Source of the DNA: Rickettsiaceae bacterium
Lineage (GTDB): Bacteria; Pseudomonadota; Alphaproteobacteria; Rickettsiales; Rickettsiaceae
Direction: 5' to 3'
DNA length: 10,099 nucleotides
NCBI GenBank assembly: GCA_021741085.1
Contig: JAIOYM010000041.1
Coordinates: 1-10,099, forward strand
Part shown: one piece after another, positions 1 through 6,043 of the stretch
Numbering within the stretch: the stretch's first letter is position 1
How the letters are laid out: each line of letters starts with the position of its first letter
Made by a program: the position numbers and the translations under genes
Notes under the pieces: generated by a model
The model's input: only the letters and a program-made list of their open reading frames with translations
Databases searched by the model: none
Told to the model about the DNA's origin: nothing

Positions 1-84
1 TTACCGCTAGGGGATGTTGCTGCTGTATTAGAATTGCCGGAATGCCTGAAAAGTCAAGCTTTAGTGTCATCACGAGCTAGTGCC
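1..84 (+). repeat. Repeat copy A, truncated in the palindrome loop
   Basis: It matches copy C (313-396) base for base except for A instead of G at position 49. Similarity stops at 84, just after the left arm GCTAGTGC of the palindrome. The right arm, the tail and the linker hairpin are all missing. They are replaced by 27 unrelated bases (85-111) before the next head begins. The left end may continue outside the window. Confidence 0.85.
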
Positions 85-111
85 TTGGCAAAGGAGGTAT
101 ACGAAAATAAT

Positions 112-255
112 GTTACCGCTAGGGGATGTTGCTTCTTTTATAATAGAATCGCCGCAATGCCTGGAAAGTCAAGCTTTAGTGTCATCACGAGCTAGTGCCT
201 ACAAGCACTAGCGTGGTGATCCAGTTATTAACTTCTTTCTTCTTAAATATGTATA
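112..255 (+). repeat. Repeat copy B, full length
   Basis: This copy has head, core, palindrome (181-224) and pyrimidine-rich tail. From 156 to 255 it is identical to copy C (353-452). Differences are confined to the stretch just after the head (about 133-155), where B is 3 bp longer and reads CTTCTTTTATAATAGAATCG in place of the GCTGTATTAGAATTG-type sequence of A and C. The linker 256-311 then carries an inverted-orientation palindrome. Confidence 0.88.
181..224 (+). repeat. Palindrome in repeat copy B
   Basis: The inner arms GCTAGTGC (191-198) and GCACTAGC (205-212) form a perfect 8-bp stem around a 6-base loop. The outer arms ATCAC (184-188) and GTGAT (216-220) add 5 bp across a small asymmetric internal loop (GA opposite GTG). 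The ends read GTCATCACGAGC and GCGTGGTGATCCAG. The fold is equally available to RNA from either strand. Confidence 0.85.
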
Positions 256-270
256 GAAGAGTCGGTTGTC

Positions 271-303
271 CTGGATTGCCACGCTTTGCAAGCTCGCAAT
301 GAC
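271..303 (-). repeat. Inverted-orientation palindrome in the linker between copies B and C
   Basis: Read on the minus strand, this 33-bp element begins GTCATTGCGAGC and ends GCGTGGCAATCCAG, the same end motifs as the palindromes of copies B and C but in opposite orientation. The outer stem is ATTGC (275-279) with GCAAT (296-300). The inner stem is GCTT (283-286) with AAGC (290-293) around a 3-base loop. Relative to the other palindromes, the two central base pairs of the outer stem are exchanged on both sides, so pairing is kept. Confidence 0.8.
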
Positions 304-311
304 TTTTGCGC

Positions 312-452
312 GTTACCGCTAGGGGATGTTGCTGCTGTATTAGAATTGCCGGAATGCCTGGAAAGTCAAGCTTTAGTGTCATCACGAGCTAGTGCCTACA
401 AGCACTAGCGTGGTGATCCAGTTATTAACTTCTTTCTTCTTAAATATGTATA
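312..452 (+). repeat. Repeat copy C, full length
   Basis: This copy has the same architecture as copy B. It shares its first 84 bp after the leading G with copy A (one difference) and its last 100 bp with copy B (no difference), so it bridges the two and defines the element. The palindrome occupies 378-421. The following linker (453-532) is about 80 bp and carries a different hairpin from the one after copy B. Confidence 0.88.
378..421 (+). repeat. Palindrome in repeat copy C
   Basis: Identical in sequence to the palindrome at 181-224. The inner stem is 388-395 with 402-409 and the outer stem is 381-385 with 413-417. Copy A contains only the left half of the same structure (positions 65-84). 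Confidence 0.85.
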
Positions 453-494
453 TAAGGAGTTGTTTACCCTGAGTTAACTATTATTGTAGTGGGA

Positions 495-516
495 GCCCTT
501 TGCCAGGGCAAAGAGC
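495..516 (-). repeat. Alternative linker hairpin between copies C and D
   Basis: TTTGCC (499-504) and GGCAAA (507-512) form the core of the stem. On a minus-strand RNA, GCUCUUUGC pairs with GCAAAGGGC over 9 bp, including one U-G wobble, around a CCUG loop. On the plus-strand RNA that wobble becomes a C-A mismatch, so the minus-strand transcript folds better. It lies about 70 bp beyond the htpG stop codon and could help end or protect the htpG transcript, but no T-tract follows, so termination is not proven. Confidence 0.6.
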
Positions 517-532
517 GCAATGACGCTTCTGC

Positions 533-573
533 GTTACCGCTAGGGGATGTTGCTGCTTCTTCTTTTTAAATAT
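533..573 (+). repeat. Repeat copy D, internally deleted, next to htpG
   Basis: The head GTTACCGCTAGGGGATG (533-549) is intact, but within a few bases it passes into a CTTCTTCTTTTTAAATAT stretch that resembles the tail of copies B and C (CTTTCTTCTTAAATATG). The core and the palindrome are absent, so this looks like an internal deletion product. It ends about 10 bp from the htpG stop codon and so lies in the 3' untranslated region of htpG. Confidence 0.7.
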
Positions 574-581
574 TTTTAAAG

Positions 582-2456
582 TTATTTATTCATAATGTAA
601 TCCATCATACGCTTAGAGAAGCCAGCTGGATCTTTAATCTCTTCACCCTCAATCAAACATGCTATGTCAAACAAACTCTGTAAAAGATTTTTATTTTCCT
701 CTTTGCGCTGGTCGTTATGCAAATTTTGCATAATATTTTCTATAACCGGATGTTTAGTGTTTAACTCCAATATTTTCAATGAGCGCTTATTAAGTTGCTT
801 TTGATCTATTAAAAATCTTTCCATCCTAATATCGATAGAATTTTCATCCACAGTCAGACAAGCAGGGCTACTGGAGAGTTTTTTTGATATAATAACATCC
901 TTTGCTTGGTCCTTTAAAATTTCTTTGCAATAACTAAGCAATTCATCATATATATTATTATCTTGGGATTCTTTTTTATCATCTTTTTTTGATTGATCTT
1001 CGTTTAATTCATCAAGATCGATATTACTTCTGGTAATAGATTTAATTTCTTTCTCTTTATATGTATGGTTAGTAGTAACCCAAAAATCATCAACACTATC
1101 GGTAAACAACAAAACATCTATATTTTTATTAGCGAAACCTTCAAGCTGAGGACTGTTTTTTAGTTTATCTATATCGTCACCACTCAAGTAATATATATGT
1201 TTTTGATCTGGCTTCATGTTTGCTATATACTCATCCAAACTGATCAATTTATCTTGTTGATGACTGTAAAACAAGCATATTTCCAATAATTTATCAGCAT
1301 GAGTTAAATTTTCACATAACCCTTCTTTAATAGCAGAACCAAAATTATTCCAAAATATTTGATATTGCTCTTTATTGTCTAGTAATTTCTTTTTTAATTC
1401 TGCTAACACCATTTTGGTTATAGCATTCTTAATTTTATCCATTGTGGAATTATATTGTAACGTTTCCCTACTGATATTTAATGGTAGGTCTTCTGAATCA
1501 ACAACCCCACGTAAAAATCTTAAATAATGTGGTATTATGTCAATATTTTCATCGGTAATAAAAACTCTTTTGATATACAACTTAACTCTTCTTTTTCTAT
1601 CAGGGTGAAATAAATCAAAAGTTCTAGTTGAAGGTACATAAAGTAAATTTGTAAATTCTACTACTCCCTCGTTTTTATTATGCAATGTAAGCCAAGGTTT
1701 ATCAGCTGCATAAGAAACGCTGCGATAAAATTCATTATATTGATCTTCATCTATTTCAGACTTGCTTCTACTCCATAGAGCAGAGGAAGAATTCACTTGC
1801 ACCTGGCTGCCATTTTGTTCTACGAAATAAATTGGTGTTGCAATATGATCGGAGTAGCTCTTAATAATATTTTTAATATAAAATTGATCTAAGTAATTAT
1901 CTGAACCGGGCTTTACATGTAATATAATTTTAGTTCCTCGAGCCACTTCCTCATCAGACTTTCCTATAGTATATTCCCCCTCTCCTTTTGAAGACCAAAT
2001 ATAGGTCTCCTGCGAGCCAGCTTTGGTGCTTATAACCTCAACATAATCAGCGACCATATAAGCAGAATAAAACCCTACACCAAATTGCCCAATAAGCATA
2101 TTGTCGGCTTTAGCATCGCCTGTTAATTGAGACAAAAATTGTTGAGTTCCAGATTTAGCTATAGTGCCTAAATTATCTTCTAACTCTTCTTTACTCATCC
2201 CTATACCGTTATCACTAACAATTAGCTTATTTGCTTCTTTGTTAATTTCTACAGTAATTTTCATTAATGGATCGCCGCTTAAGATTTCATCATTTGTCTG
2301 ACTTATATAACGCAACTTATCGCAAGCATCTGAAGCATTAGATATTAATTCGCGTAAAAATATATCATTATTAGTATAAAGCGAATGAATCATCAGCTTT
2401 AAAACTTTGTCTATTTCGGCACTAAATTTTTTTGTTTCGTTTTTTACATCTACCAT
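582..2456 (-). CDS. htpG: Molecular chaperone HtpG (bacterial Hsp90)
   Basis: Cytosolic ATP-dependent dimeric chaperone that remodels client proteins with the DnaK system. At 624 residues it is the usual length for the family. The N-terminal GHKL ATPase domain shows the opening region with FLRELISNASDA (33-44, catalytic Glu36 and Asn40), the DNGIGM nucleotide motif (82-87), and IGQFGVGFYS (122-131). The middle domain carries NISRETLQYN (327-336) with the arginine that contacts ATP phosphate. A highly charged stretch (about 480-500) sits before the dimerisation domain, which ends DYIMNK. The start is ATG with no clear Shine-Dalgarno sequence. It lies 134 bp downstream of fabG, and that gap contains a heat-shock-like promoter candidate and a dyad, so separate transcription is likely. 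The gene looks intact. Confidence 0.98.
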   Translation of the reverse strand: MVDVKNETKKFSAEIDKVLKLMIHSLYTNNDIFLRELISNASDACDKLRYISQTNDEILSGDPLMKITVEINKEANKLIVSDNGIGMSKEELEDNLGTIAKSGTQQFLSQLTGDAKADNMLIGQFGVGFYSAYMVADYVEVISTKAGSQETYIWSSKGEGEYTIGKSDEEVARGTKIILHVKPGSDNYLDQFYIKNIIKSYSDHIATPIYFVEQNGSQVQVNSSSALWSRSKSEIDEDQYNEFYRSVSYAADKPWLTLHNKNEGVVEFTNLLYVPSTRTFDLFHPDRKRRVKLYIKRVFITDENIDIIPHYLRFLRGVVDSEDLPLNISRETLQYNSTMDKIKNAITKMVLAELKKKLLDNKEQYQIFWNNFGSAIKEGLCENLTHADKLLEICLFYSHQQDKLISLDEYIANMKPDQKHIYYLSGDDIDKLKNSPQLEGFANKNIDVLLFTDSVDDFWVTTNHTYKEKEIKSITRSNIDLDELNEDQSKKDDKKESQDNNIYDELLSYCKEILKDQAKDVIISKKLSSSPACLTVDENSIDIRMERFLIDQKQLNKRSLKILELNTKHPVIENIMQNLHNDQRKEENKNLLQSLFDIACLIEGEEIKDPAGFSKRMMDYIMNK

Positions 2457-2487
2457 AATTTCTGAATAATTTTTGTTTTTTATTTTT

Positions 2488-2518
2488 ATATTAGTGATTT
2501 TAAAACTCTTACTAATAT
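2488..2518 (-). promoter_or_regulatory. Inverted repeat in the htpG leader
   Basis: ATATTAGT (2488-2495) and ACTAATAT (2511-2518) form a perfect 8-bp inverted repeat with 15 bases between. It lies 32-62 bp before the htpG start and overlaps the candidate -10 region. It is not a CIRCE element: the arms do not match the CIRCE consensus and the spacer is not 9 bp. It could be an operator or an AU-rich leader hairpin that melts with heat; neither is shown. Confidence 0.4.
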
Positions 2519-2545
2519 CTATGTATACAAGTAGAATTTTTCAAC
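2517..2545 (-). promoter_or_regulatory. Candidate heat-shock (sigma-32-like) promoter of htpG
   Basis: On the minus strand GTTGAAA (2539-2545) resembles the sigma-32 -35 element. After GTTG and 18 further bases comes CATAGAT (2517-2523), a loose match to the alphaproteobacterial sigma-32 -10 pattern. It would leave a leader of about 55 bases. Heat-shock control fits htpG, but the region is so AT-rich that a chance match is possible. Confidence 0.3.
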
Positions 2546-2590
2546 CTTATAATTAGTAATTTATATCCTAACTGAAGAATTTTTTATCAC

Positions 2591-3316
2591 CTAAATCATA
2601 GCCATGCCACCATTTACATGTATAGTGCTGCCAGTTATATACCTAGCTTGTGGGCTAGCTAAAAAAGCAACTGTATTAGCTATATCCTCTGGTGTGCCAA
2701 AAGCTTTCATAGGAATATGCTCTAAAACAGCATTTTTTTGATCTTCATTAAGTTGATCAGTCATTTCTGATAAAATAAAACCCGGTGCAACCGAATTAAC
2801 TGTGATATTACGTGATGCCACCTCTTTTGCAAATGATTTGGTCATAGCAACCAATCCCGCCTTTGATGAAGTGTAATTAACTTGTCCGGCATTACCTGTA
2901 AAACCAACTATAGAACTCATTGTAATGATTCTTCCGTAGCGCTTCTTCATCATATTCTTTATGGCACCGCGTATTAAGATGAAATTAGATGTTAAATTAA
3001 CTTGTATAACCTCTTCAAAAGCTTCATCACTCATTCTTATTGAAAGACCGTCTTTTGTAATCCCCGCATTGCAAACTAATATATCAATATTATCAAATTT
3101 TTCTATGAGATTTTTGCACTCATCCTTATTCTTTAAATTGGCTTGATATACAGTATTATTACCCCCAAGTTCAGAAGATAATTCATTTAGCTTGTCTAAA
3201 TTGGTTCCAGTAATTATTACATGCGCACCTAATTCATGCAATTTTTTTGCAATTGCCTTACCTATACCCCTAGATGCGCCAGTAATTAGCGCAGTATTAT
3301 TCGATAAATCTATCAT
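2591..3316 (-). CDS. fabG: 3-oxoacyl-[acyl-carrier-protein] reductase FabG
   Basis: NADPH-dependent reduction of 3-oxoacyl-ACP to 3-hydroxyacyl-ACP in type II fatty-acid elongation, in the cytosol. The 241 residues form a single short-chain dehydrogenase Rossmann domain. Visible are the cofactor motif TGASRGIG (12-19), CNAG (82-85), and the catalytic tetrad Asn107, Ser135, Tyr148 and Lys152 in the YTSSK context, with the spacing of FabG proteins. The C-terminal YITGSTIHVNGGM is typical of FabG, which separates it from generic dehydrogenases. The start is ATG; the stop is TAG. No acpP or fabF is adjacent; it sits between mnmG (78 bp upstream) and htpG. The gene looks intact. Confidence 0.96.
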   Translation of the reverse strand: MIDLSNNTALITGASRGIGKAIAKKLHELGAHVIITGTNLDKLNELSSELGGNNTVYQANLKNKDECKNLIEKFDNIDILVCNAGITKDGLSIRMSDEAFEEVIQVNLTSNFILIRGAIKNMMKKRYGRIITMSSIVGFTGNAGQVNYTSSKAGLVAMTKSFAKEVASRNITVNSVAPGFILSEMTDQLNEDQKNAVLEHIPMKAFGTPEDIANTVAFLASPQARYITGSTIHVNGGMAMI

Positions 3317-3361
3317 ATACTTAGTAAACCCATTAAATTAAAAATTTTACATTCTTAATTC

Positions 3362-3409
3362 TATAGCAAAACTGTAAAATATAGTAGCAAGTTTTTATAT
3401 TTTGCTATA
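3362..3409 (-). terminator. Nested hairpins at the 3' end of mnmG (possible terminator or attenuator)
   Basis: TATAGCAAAA (3362-3371) and TTTTGCTATA (3400-3409) are a perfect 10-bp inverted repeat that spans the mnmG stop codon. Inside it AAAATATA (3376-3383) pairs with TATATTTT (3396-3403), sharing the four T bases 3400-3403. The transcript can therefore form either the 10-bp outer stem or a two-part stem of 6 plus 8 bp with a bulge. No T-run follows directly, so Rho-independent termination is uncertain; mRNA end protection or partial read-through into fabG is equally possible. Confidence 0.4.
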
Positions 3410-5257
3410 TTTGCTCTTCAAGTGCACCAAAATATTAATCACTGCCGATGGTGTAATTCCTGCCATTTGTTTTAAATCATTTAAATTTCTAGGTCTGCTT
3501 TTTTTTAACTTCTCTCTAACCTCAATCGAAAGACCTCTAACTTCATTGAAATCTAAACCATTAGGAATAACAACAGCAAATTCTTCCTTAAATAATTTTA
3601 TATCTTCGCCTTGTTTCTTTAAATATGGCTCATAATGTGCTTCAATTTTAAGTAAGTCTATGATATCTTTCTCTATATTTTGAGATATATCCAATTTCTT
3701 TAGCAACTTATCGCTATCAATATTTGGCAAGCCAAGAAGCTGGAAAACACTTCGCCTCACACCATCTTGCGTTATTTCAATATCAAGTTTGGCAAGGTCA
3801 TGAGGTGAAAACACATTATTATTTAAACTAGCTCTGGCATGATCTAACTTTCTCCGCTTATCTTCAAATATTTTTTTTCGTGTTTCCCTTACAGACCCTA
3901 TAGATATAGCTTTAGGACATAATCTGGTATCCGCATTATCTACCCTTAAACTAATCCTGTATTCAGATCTGGATGTGAACATTCTATACGGCTCCGAAAC
4001 ACCATGGCGAATCAAATCATCTATCATAACACCGATGTAAGAAGAAGAACGATCCAATATAAATGGCTCTTCGCCCAAAACAGCCACAGCAGCATTAATA
4101 CCAGCTATAACCCCCTGCCCCGCAGCTTCTTCGTAACCTGTTGTACCATTAATTTGGCCAGCAAAATATAATCCTTTGATTTTTAGGGTTTCTAGCGTAT
4201 GTTGCAACTCTATTTTTGGATCTACATAATCATATTCTATTGCATATGCTGGTTTTATCATTTCTGCATTCTCTAAACCTAAAATTGTACGCAAAAATTT
4301 TAATTGCACATCTTCAGGTAAAGAAGTAGATATACCATTTGGATACACTAAATCTTCGTTTAAGCCTTCTGGCTCTAAAAAAATTTGATGGCTAGTTTTA
4401 GAAGCAAATTTCACTATTTTATCTTCTATAGAAGGGCAATAACGAGGACCAACGCCTTCAATTTGACCTGAATACATAGCCGAAAGATGTATATTATCTT
4501 GTATAATCTCATGCGTTTTTAAGTTAGTACGAGTTATATGACAGCTAACTTGCTGATTAGTTATTTTTGATGTCAGTGCAGAAAATGGACGCGGAATTTC
4601 ATCACCCTTCTGCTCTTCTAAAAGACTATAATTTATGGATTTACGTAAAATCCTACAAGGGGTACCAGTCTTTAGTCTTTTAAGATCAAATCCTATAGAT
4701 TTTAGGCTAGCGGAAAGACCATAACTAGCTTTTTCATCCATCCTTCCAGCCGGAAATGTTTTATTTCCTATGTGAATAAGGCCAGATAAAAAAGTGCCTG
4801 TAGATAAAATGACTTGTGACGCATTTATAATTACTCCGTCTGATAGTTTAACTCCATAAATTGCATAGTTTTTGATCAATAATTCTTCTACGCTAGCAAA
4901 TATTACTGTTAAATTTGGATAATTTAGTAGCATGGAAGAGACAGAAAGTCTATAAAGAGACCTGTCTGCTTGGCACCTTGGCCCCCATACGGCTGGCCCC
5001 TTGTTTTCGTTTAGATATTTAAAATGTATGCCAGACATGTCTGCAGCAACAGGCATTATTCCATCAAATGCATCAATCTCTTTAACTATACTACCTTTGC
5101 CTATGCCTCCAATAGATGGATTACAAGACATGGTGCCTAAATTTTCTAATTTTAATGTAATTAAACAAACCTTTACCCCCATGCGAGCAGCAATAGTTGA
5201 CGCTTCACAGCCAGCATGCCCTGAACCTATTACAATAATATCAAATTTATTTTGCAT
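3395..5257 (-). CDS. mnmG: tRNA uridine-34 carboxymethylaminomethyl-modifying enzyme subunit MnmG (GidA)
   Basis: FAD-dependent partner of the GTPase MnmE. Together they add the cmnm5 group to wobble uridine 34 of certain tRNAs, using methylenetetrahydrofolate, in the cytosol. The 620 residues match the family length. The FAD-binding GSGHAGCEAS motif is at 11-20, MSCNPSIGGIGKG follows at 43-55 with conserved Cys45, and the second conserved cysteine is Cys274 in RYCPSIEDK. Further family blocks are FLSGLIHIG, the GLYFAGQINGTTGYEEAAGQG block and the C-terminal helical MnmE/tRNA-binding domain ending SAVINILVHLKS. The start is ATG without an obvious ribosome binding site. rsmG, its common neighbour in other bacteria, is not next to it. 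The gene looks intact. Confidence 0.98.
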   Translation of the reverse strand: MQNKFDIIVIGSGHAGCEASTIAARMGVKVCLITLKLENLGTMSCNPSIGGIGKGSIVKEIDAFDGIMPVAADMSGIHFKYLNENKGPAVWGPRCQADRSLYRLSVSSMLLNYPNLTVIFASVEELLIKNYAIYGVKLSDGVIINASQVILSTGTFLSGLIHIGNKTFPAGRMDEKASYGLSASLKSIGFDLKRLKTGTPCRILRKSINYSLLEEQKGDEIPRPFSALTSKITNQQVSCHITRTNLKTHEIIQDNIHLSAMYSGQIEGVGPRYCPSIEDKIVKFASKTSHQIFLEPEGLNEDLVYPNGISTSLPEDVQLKFLRTILGLENAEMIKPAYAIEYDYVDPKIELQHTLETLKIKGLYFAGQINGTTGYEEAAGQGVIAGINAAVAVLGEEPFILDRSSSYIGVMIDDLIRHGVSEPYRMFTSRSEYRISLRVDNADTRLCPKAISIGSVRETRKKIFEDKRRKLDHARASLNNNVFSPHDLAKLDIEITQDGVRRSVFQLLGLPNIDSDKLLKKLDISQNIEKDIIDLLKIEAHYEPYLKKQGEDIKLFKEEFAVVIPNGLDFNEVRGLSIEVREKLKKSRPRNLNDLKQMAGITPSAVINILVHLKSKYSKI

Positions 5258-5298
5258 AAAAGTTTTATAATAATGATTTACTATTAAATTTGATAGAT

Positions 5299-5327
5299 AT
5301 TATAACGGCATTTTATAAAAATGCCAG
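5299..5327 (-). promoter_or_regulatory. Candidate mnmG promoter with an internal dyad
   Basis: On the minus strand CTGGCA (5322-5327, four of six matches to TTGACA) is followed after exactly 17 bp by TATAAT (5299-5304, a perfect -10), about 42 bp before the mnmG start. The perfect 8-bp dyad GGCATTTT/AAAATGCC (5307-5325, 3-base centre) fills the spacer and overlaps the -35, which is where a repressor operator would lie. Confidence 0.5.
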
Positions 5328-5357
5328 AGCTAAGGTTGAAAAATTATCCTTTAGCTC
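5327..5357 (-). terminator. Hairpin downstream of hemJ (possible terminator)
   Basis: GAGCTAA (5327-5333) pairs with TTAGCTC (5351-5357), extended by GG/CC after a one-base bulge. It lies about 70 bp beyond the hemJ stop and immediately upstream of the mnmG promoter dyad, the place for a hemJ terminator. A run of five T occurs a few bases further on in the transcript sense, inside the next dyad, so the terminator form is imperfect. Confidence 0.35.
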
Positions 5358-5427
5358 ATAAAAACCTATTTTTTTGAGGAAGTGATTACAGGAGTGAATA
5401 TTAGAATATTACTGTTAATTTTTGTAA

Positions 5428-5865
5428 TTAAGGCTTTAGCACCACCATAAACACAGCAATTATCATCATAACTGTAGGAACTTCATTAATAAAACGATAG
5501 AATGTTGATGATAATATATTCTGATCTCGTTCAAAAGCTTTTCTCCAACGAGCAAATAAACCATGCATCAAAGTTAGAATAAATACCGCTCCCATTTTTA
5601 TATGAAACCAAATCCCAAGAGCTTCAATACCATAAATATAAGCATTTAAAAGCCCAGTAATATACACTATGATTATAGCTGGATTCATAATAAATCTCAT
5701 CAAACGTCTTTCCATCTTTTTAAATACTTCAGAAGTTTCAGAATTGGCTTTCACTGAGGTGTGGTAAACAAATATTCGTGGCAAGTACAACATACCAGCC
5801 ATCCAACTGATAACAGCAATTATATGGATAGCTTTGATGACTTCATAATATTGTGCAAGCATCAT
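5428..5865 (-). CDS. hemJ: Protoporphyrinogen IX oxidase HemJ (CopD-like membrane protein)
   Basis: Inner-membrane protein of the HemJ family, which oxidises protoporphyrinogen IX to protoporphyrin IX, the step before ferrochelatase. It has 145 residues, the family size, with four predicted membrane helices at about 10-28, 60-80, 86-104 and 128-143. The family signature is clear: KAIHIIAVISWMAGMLYLPR (11-30) with conserved His14 and the GMLYLPR block, His35, LMRFIMNPA (55-63), WFHIKMG with Lys90 (86-92), and NEVP (127-130). The corresponding first histidine and lysine are needed for activity in studied members. Two ATG codons open the frame; the first is used here, but the second differs by only one residue. 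No clear ribosome binding site is seen. It is flanked by gaps of 170 and 178 bp, so it is probably transcribed alone. Confidence 0.93.
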   Translation of the reverse strand: MMLAQYYEVIKAIHIIAVISWMAGMLYLPRIFVYHTSVKANSETSEVFKKMERRLMRFIMNPAIIIVYITGLLNAYIYGIEALGIWFHIKMGAVFILTLMHGLFARWRKAFERDQNILSSTFYRFINEVPTVMMIIAVFMVVLKP

Positions 5866-5967
5866 AAATTAAATATACAAATTAAATAACCTTAAATGAG
5901 ATAATACTCTAGAAAATGCAGTTTTAAAAGCGCATAGATGCAATAGAATTCGGTATAACAGCGTAAC

Positions 5968-5991
5968 AAACAAAGATCATGTCCTTTGTTT
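5968..5991 (-). terminator. Inverted repeat between ntrX and hemJ (possible ntrX terminator)
   Basis: AAACAAAG (5968-5975) and CTTTGTTT (5984-5991) form a perfect 8-bp inverted repeat with an 8-base loop, about 52-75 bp beyond the ntrX stop. In the minus-strand transcript the right arm runs on as UUUGUUUGUU, a U-rich end, which favours a weak terminator. It also lies about 100 bp before hemJ, so a regulatory site there cannot be excluded. Confidence 0.4.
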
Positions 5992-6043
5992 ACAAGGTTC
6001 ATTCAGACAATCATGCGGGTAAAATTATTAATGCTTTATACTA

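Larger units (their letters stand above)
1..573. repeat. Array of four copies/fragments of one interspersed repeat with variable hairpins
   Basis: This stretch downstream of htpG holds no convincing gene. The head motif TTACCGCTAGGGGATGTTGCT starts at 1, 113, 313 and 534, giving spacings of 112, 200 and 221 bp. A full unit runs head, about 60 bp of core, a 44-bp palindrome, a pyrimidine-rich tail ending near TTAAATATGTATA, then a linker with a second hairpin that ends in GCAATGAC and TGCG before the next head. The bases 156-255 and 353-452 are identical, and 1-84 matches 313-396 with one difference (position 49), so the copies are recent or homogenised. Non-coding palindromic repeats are typical of Rickettsiaceae; I cannot assign this one to a named family. 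Confidence 0.9.

Noticed and set aside
185..385. Minus-strand frame of 66 codons in the repeat region
   Set aside because: It spans the palindrome of copy B, the linker and the start of copy C; its residues simply translate repeat sequence, it has no recognisable family and no ribosome binding site.
1..573. CRISPR array
   Set aside because: The repeated units are far too long (about 141 bp), the linkers are partly homologous to each other rather than unique spacers, and no cas gene is present.
1..573. Insertion sequence or integrated phage end
   Set aside because: No transposase or phage gene, no matching terminal inverted repeats around the array and no target-site duplication could be seen.
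2488..2518. CIRCE/HrcA operator before htpG
   Set aside because: The arms ATATTAGT/ACTAATAT with 15 bases between do not match TTAGCACTC-N9-GAGTGCTAA.
2961..3146. Plus-strand open frame inside fabG
   Set aside because: It lies antisense to a well-supported gene and its sequence is the complement shadow of conserved FabG codons.
3402..3635. Plus-strand open frame over the 3' end of mnmG
   Set aside because: Antisense shadow of the conserved MnmG C-terminal domain, with no support of its own.
5001..5270. Plus-strand open frame over the 5' end of mnmG
   Set aside because: Antisense shadow of the conserved FAD-binding region.
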